From JBAZTA01 sp964588175 (lineage in GTDB: Bacteria > Omnitrophota > Gorgyraeia > Gygaellales > Profunditerraquicolaceae): 7,622 nucleotides of DNA. The notes under the pieces are model-generated. The model worked only from the letters and a program-made list of their open reading frames with translations, was not told the origin of the DNA and did no database searches. Each line of letters opens with the position of its first letter. Within the stretch, counting starts at the first letter, position 1. The translations under genes and the position numbers were made by a program. Shown one piece after another: positions 5,345 through 7,622 of the stretch. The stretch spans positions 1-7,622 of the forward strand of contig CAZPNW010000168.1 of assembly GCA_964588175.1 (NCBI GenBank), read 5' to 3'.

Positions 5345-5982
5345 TATTTGATCCTGTTTGTTAAAGTTTTTAATGCCTCTTGAGTGATCACAATTTTATG
5401 CGCCGCTAAAACCTCATAAACATTGGCATCTTTGACGAGATTATACGTAACTTTGGAAATATTCCGTAAAACCCTTTTTAACGTATCCGCAAGTTTATCG
5501 ACCAAAAGCAACGTGCCTTTTTTCTCAAGATCAAGCTTCAAATTGCTTAAGACCTTGAACATCTCTTTAGTCTTTACTTGTTCAACTTTCAATTCATCGA
5601 CAACGATAAAATTGTTTTCCTGGATCTTTTCAAGAATAACAGACTTAAACGCTACCTTCTTGATCTTTTTAGGCAGCTCGTATGAGAAATCGCGGGGATG
5701 CGGGCCAAAGGTAACGCCGCCATGGCGCCATAACGGAGAACGGGTAGAGCCTACGCGGGCCCTGCCGGTCCCTTTTTGTTTCCATGGCTTCTTTCCGCCG
5801 CCGGAAACCTCACCGCGCGTCTTTGTCGACGCCAGGCCTTTACGCTGGTTGGCACGATACGCGTTAACAGCCTGATAAATCGCCGCGGTATTGATCGCGC
5901 CATCGAAAACAGCATGGTCTAAAGTAATCGTATCAATTTCTTTTCCTTCGCAATTATATAGTGGTAACGTAATTTCTTTCAT
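5344..5982 (-). CDS. rplD: Large ribosomal subunit protein L4
   Basis: L4 binds 23S rRNA domain I and lines the constriction of the peptide exit tunnel together with L22; in enterobacteria it also represses the S10 operon. The product is 212 residues, close to the family norm. The tunnel-loop segment is very clear: TKTRGEVSGGG, then KKPWKQKGTGRARVGSTRSP (about 64-83) and WRHGGVTFGPHPR (85-97). The rest, including KKIKKVAFKSVILEKIQENN, is the normal globular domain. The start follows a purine-rich stretch (GAAAAGAAAAA) but no real Shine-Dalgarno core. Its TAA stop overlaps the ATG of rplW by one base (TAATG), which suggests translational coupling. I cannot tell from this window whether this L4 regulates the operon. 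Confidence 0.98.
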   Translation of the reverse strand: MKEITLPLYNCEGKEIDTITLDHAVFDGAINTAAIYQAVNAYRANQRKGLASTKTRGEVSGGGKKPWKQKGTGRARVGSTRSPLWRHGGVTFGPHPRDFSYELPKKIKKVAFKSVILEKIQENNFIVVDELKVEQVKTKEMFKVLSNLKLDLEKKGTLLLVDKLADTLKRVLRNISKVTYNLVKDANVYEVLAAHKIVITQEALKTLTNRIK

Positions 5983-6049
5983 TTTTTCTTTTCTGTTGCG
6001 TCATTGCCGCTTGAGACGAAATCACCCCTCGCGGATATAACGCCGTCGC

Positions 6050-6667
6050 TTAAACTGATTTTTTCTTCTTTGCTTTTTTCACAACACAATAGCTGTTCTT
6101 ATGTCCGGTGACAGCGCCTTTAATGATCAAGAGGTTGCGCTCTATATCAACTTTAACAACCTGTAAACTCTGTATTGTTTTACGGACATGCCCCATATGC
6201 CCGGGCATGTGATGGCCTCTCCATACTCTTCCCGGGGTTGTCGTAGAACCGATAGAACCGACCCTTCGATGAGAGGTCGAACCATGTGATCCGCACCCGC
6301 CTTTCCAATGCCAGCGTTTCATACCCCCCTGAAACCCTTTACCCAGAGAGATACCGCTCACATCAACAAAGTCGCCCGCTTTAAACATATCGGCCTTGAC
6401 TTCTTCGCCGACCTTATATTCTTTATTAACGACTTTCGAAACTTCTCCGATAAATTTGCACGGAGGGATATTAAGTTTTTTGAAATACCCGGCTTCCGGC
6501 TTATTCAAACGAGATTCTTTTACCTGATCAAACCCTAACTGGATATTCTTTTCTTTGACCGCTAAAATGGGGCACGGACCAGCCTCGATCACGGTTACGC
6601 AAACGAGTTGCCCCTTCTCGCTATAAACTTGTGTCATACCTATTTTCTTGCCAAATATACCTATCAT
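6050..6667 (-). CDS. rplC: Large ribosomal subunit protein L3
   Basis: L3 is an early-assembly 50S protein whose long extension reaches toward the peptidyl-transferase centre. The product is 205 residues, normal for bacteria. It begins with the hallmark GIFGKKIGMTQVY (residues 3-15) and has SGISLGKGFQGGMKRW (104-119), SHRRVGSIGSTTTPGRVWRG (132-151), HMPGHMG (153-159) and the closing VVKVDIERNLLIIKGAVTG. At the place of the E. coli Gln that PrmB methylates, this protein has Thr (about residue 143), so that modification is not expected; many non-proteobacteria also lack the Gln. The C-terminus is a lysine run, KKAKKKKSV. The ATG is preceded by AAAGG at a long spacing of 12 nt, a weak ribosome site. 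It lies between rpsJ and rplD in the standard order. Confidence 0.98.
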   Translation of the reverse strand: MIGIFGKKIGMTQVYSEKGQLVCVTVIEAGPCPILAVKEKNIQLGFDQVKESRLNKPEAGYFKKLNIPPCKFIGEVSKVVNKEYKVGEEVKADMFKAGDFVDVSGISLGKGFQGGMKRWHWKGGCGSHGSTSHRRVGSIGSTTTPGRVWRGHHMPGHMGHVRKTIQSLQVVKVDIERNLLIIKGAVTGHKNSYCVVKKAKKKKSV

Positions 6668-6713
6668 ATTCGATTATAACCTTTAAGTCAGAAGTATTGT
6701 TACCAACTCAAAC

Positions 6714-6735
6714 TGTCTTTCCCCTCCGGGGGACA
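6714..6735 (-). promoter_or_regulatory. GC-rich hairpin in the rpsJ-rplC gap
   Basis: The coding strand reads TGTC-CCCC-GGA-GGGG-AAA-GACA. CCCC pairs with GGGG and TGTC with GACA, with AAA as a bulge. The hairpin includes a GGAGG that would otherwise be a perfect Shine-Dalgarno core, but no gene start lies at the right distance: the rplC ATG is 46 nt further on. No U-run follows, so it is not an intrinsic terminator. It may be an mRNA-stability or processing element; function unknown. Confidence 0.5.
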
Positions 6736-6770
6736 TCAGCATAAGAGTAACAAACTTGCGACAACGCCTG

Positions 6771-7070
6771 TTATTTAATTTCAACATCTACGCCAGCGGG
6801 TAGATTCAATTTTCGCAAAGAATCGATCGTTTTAGCAGTCGGCTCGAAGATATCAATAAGGCGCTTATGCGTCGATAAATCAAACTGGTCGCGCGACTTC
6901 TTATCAATGATCGGAGAACGTAAGACCGTATAGACTTCCCGTTTTGTAGGAAGCGGCAGGGGGCCGGAAATCTTGGCACCTGTACGCCTTACTGCATCCG
7001 CGATCTCTTCTGCCGCCTGGTCCAAAAGGCGATGATCGTATGCTTTTAATTTTATTCGTATCTTTTGCAT
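6771..7070 (-). CDS. rpsJ: Small ribosomal subunit protein S10 (NusE)
   Basis: S10 sits in the head of the 30S subunit and also acts as NusE in transcription antitermination with NusB. The product is 99 residues, against about 102 in well-known bacteria, and matches the family from end to end: IRIKLKAYDHRLLDQAA near the N-terminus, the GPLPLPTKREVYTVLRSP loop around residues 37-54, and KLNLPAGVDVEIK at the C-terminus. The ATG gives the standard N-terminus. No good Shine-Dalgarno sequence precedes it; the nearest purine stretch, CGGAT, is about 14 nt upstream. It is the first gene of the classical S10 operon, 87 nt after tuf and behind a strong hairpin, and is followed by a 103-nt gap to rplC. 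Identity is certain from sequence and order. Confidence 0.98.
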   Translation of the reverse strand: MQKIRIKLKAYDHRLLDQAAEEIADAVRRTGAKISGPLPLPTKREVYTVLRSPIIDKKSRDQFDLSTHKRLIDIFEPTAKTIDSLRKLNLPAGVDVEIK

Positions 7071-7092
7071 GATTTTTTCGTATAATCCGCAT

Positions 7093-7140
7093 CCCGTTTT
7101 AGCAGCGTGAAGGTAACTATCCTCTCGCCGATAAAACGGG
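7093..7140 (-). promoter_or_regulatory. Long hairpin in the rpsJ leader (tuf-rpsJ gap)
   Basis: On the coding strand CCCGTTTTA (7132-7140) and TAAAACGGG (7093-7101) are perfect 9-bp complements separated by 30 nt. Within that loop GCGAGAGG and CTTCACGC can pair further with one A-A mismatch and a G-U pair, giving a long two-part stem. The hairpin ends 22 nt before the rpsJ start. It is not followed by a U-run, so it does not look like an intrinsic terminator. Possible roles are an RNase processing site between tuf and the S10 operon, or a leader for ribosomal-protein autoregulation; the role is inferred. Confidence 0.6.
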
Positions 7141-7157
7141 CCTTACGGAATTATCGA

Positions 7158-7622
7158 TTAAGCTAAAATCTCAACAACAACGCCAGCGCCAACGGTGTGG
7201 CCGCCTTCACGGATCGCGAAGCGCGACTCTTTTTCCATAGCGATAGGCGTAATTAATTCTACTTCCAAACTCACATTATCTCCGGGCATGACCATTTCAA
7301 CACCCTCAGGCAATTTTACCGCTCCGGTAACATCCGTTGTCCTGAAATAAAACTGCGGACGATATCCGACGAAGAACGGCGTATGCCTTCCGCCTTCTTC
7401 TTTGGTTAAGATATAGATCTGGGCCTTAAACTTGGTATGAGGAGTGATCGATTTCGGAGCGGCGATAACCATACCGCGCTCGATAGAATCCTTATCAATA
7501 CCGCGCAAAAGAAGCCCGACGTTGTCACCCGCTTGCCCTTCGTCAAGGGTTTTGCGGAACATTTCAATACCGGTAACAACCGTCTTTTTCACTTCAGGCC
7601 GAAGCCCTACGACTTCAACTTC
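7158..7622 (-). CDS. tuf: Elongation factor Tu, C-terminal part (5' end outside window)
   Basis: EF-Tu is the GTPase that carries aminoacyl-tRNA to the ribosomal A site in the cytosol. Only the last 154 codons are here; the frame is open to the window edge, where it reads EVEVVGLRPE before VKKTVVTGIEMFRK, so the gene continues upstream and no start is present. The GTPase domain is outside the window. What is visible is most of beta-barrel domain 2 and all of domain 3: MFRKTLDEGQAGDNVG (residues 21-36 of the fragment), GGRHTPFF (77-84), GYRPQFYFRTTDVTG (86-100), and the C-terminal FAIREGGHTVGAGVV, all close to the family consensus. It ends in TAA and lies 87 nt upstream of rpsJ, the usual tuf-to-S10-operon link. 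Nothing suggests truncation or decay. Identity is essentially certain; whether the genome holds a second tuf copy cannot be seen. Confidence 0.98.
   Translation of the reverse strand, partial: EVEVVGLRPEVKKTVVTGIEMFRKTLDEGQAGDNVGLLLRGIDKDSIERGMVIAAPKSITPHTKFKAQIYILTKEEGGRHTPFFVGYRPQFYFRTTDVTGAVKLPEGVEMVMPGDNVSLEVELITPIAMEKESRFAIREGGHTVGAGVVVEILA

Noticed and set aside
5983..6049. Possible structure in the rplC-rplD gap
   Set aside because: Only scattered 3-4 bp complements; no stem stands out from chance.
6673..6678. TATAAT on the coding strand just before rplC, as a possible promoter
   Set aside because: No acceptable -35 hexamer at 16-18 nt (only AACAAT), and transcription from it would start at or inside the rplC start codon.
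6904..7092. A 62-codon minus-strand frame overlapping rpsJ
   Set aside because: It is a shifted frame of rpsJ with no ribosome site or recognisable product; rpsJ itself is certain.
7093..7140. Hairpin after tuf as an intrinsic terminator
   Set aside because: No U-run follows the 3' arm on the coding strand.

Overview
The whole window is one stretch of the bacterial S10-spc ribosomal-protein cluster, read entirely from the minus strand (transcription runs from high to low coordinates). In transcription order it holds the 3' part of tuf (EF-Tu), then rpsJ, rplC, rplD, rplW, rplB, rpsS, rplV, rpsC, rplP, rpmC, rpsQ, rplN, rplX, rplE and the first 40 codons of rpsN. Gene order is canonical and no gene is missing, broken or inserted. 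I see no RNA gene, mobile element, CRISPR array or plus-strand gene.

The organism is a bacterium. The proteins are bacterial-type, S14 is the short zinc-binding type with CxxC, and L24 carries a C-terminal pair of CxxC motifs. tuf directly upstream of rpsJ is a common bacterial layout. The moderate base composition by eye, the protein style (for example L2 beginning MGLKKFKPTTPSRRW) and the TTCTCGG/CCGATAA-type repeat spacer remind me of uncultivated PVC-type lineages such as Omnitrophota. That placement is recollection and is not proven by the sequence.

Layout: 7158-7622 tuf end; 7071-7157 gap with a strong hairpin; 6050-7070 rpsJ and rplC, separated by a 103-nt gap with a GC-rich hairpin; 5066-5982 rplD and rplW, whose stop and start overlap as TAATG; 4979-5065 gap made almost wholly of a head-to-head array of 7-bp repeats; 3828-4978 rplB and rpsS; 3742-3827 structured gap; 2221-3741 rplV, rpsC, rplP; 1728-2193 rpmC and rpsQ overlapping by 8 nt; 871-1645 rplN and rplX; 260-811 rplE; 122-259 gap with six 9-bp tandem repeats; 1-121 start of rpsN. 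No gap exceeds 138 nt and none has a hairpin followed by a U-run, so a single long transcript through the window is plausible.

The products work together: EF-Tu delivers aminoacyl-tRNA, and the others are structural proteins of the 30S (S10, S19, S3, S17, S14) and 50S (L3, L4, L23, L2, L22, L16, L29, L14, L24, L5) subunits. The coding content is ordinary. What deserves a second look is between the genes: several spacers of about 60-140 nt carry inverted repeats or short tandem arrays, and several genes behind such spacers (rpsJ, rplB, rplV) have no clear Shine-Dalgarno sequence.
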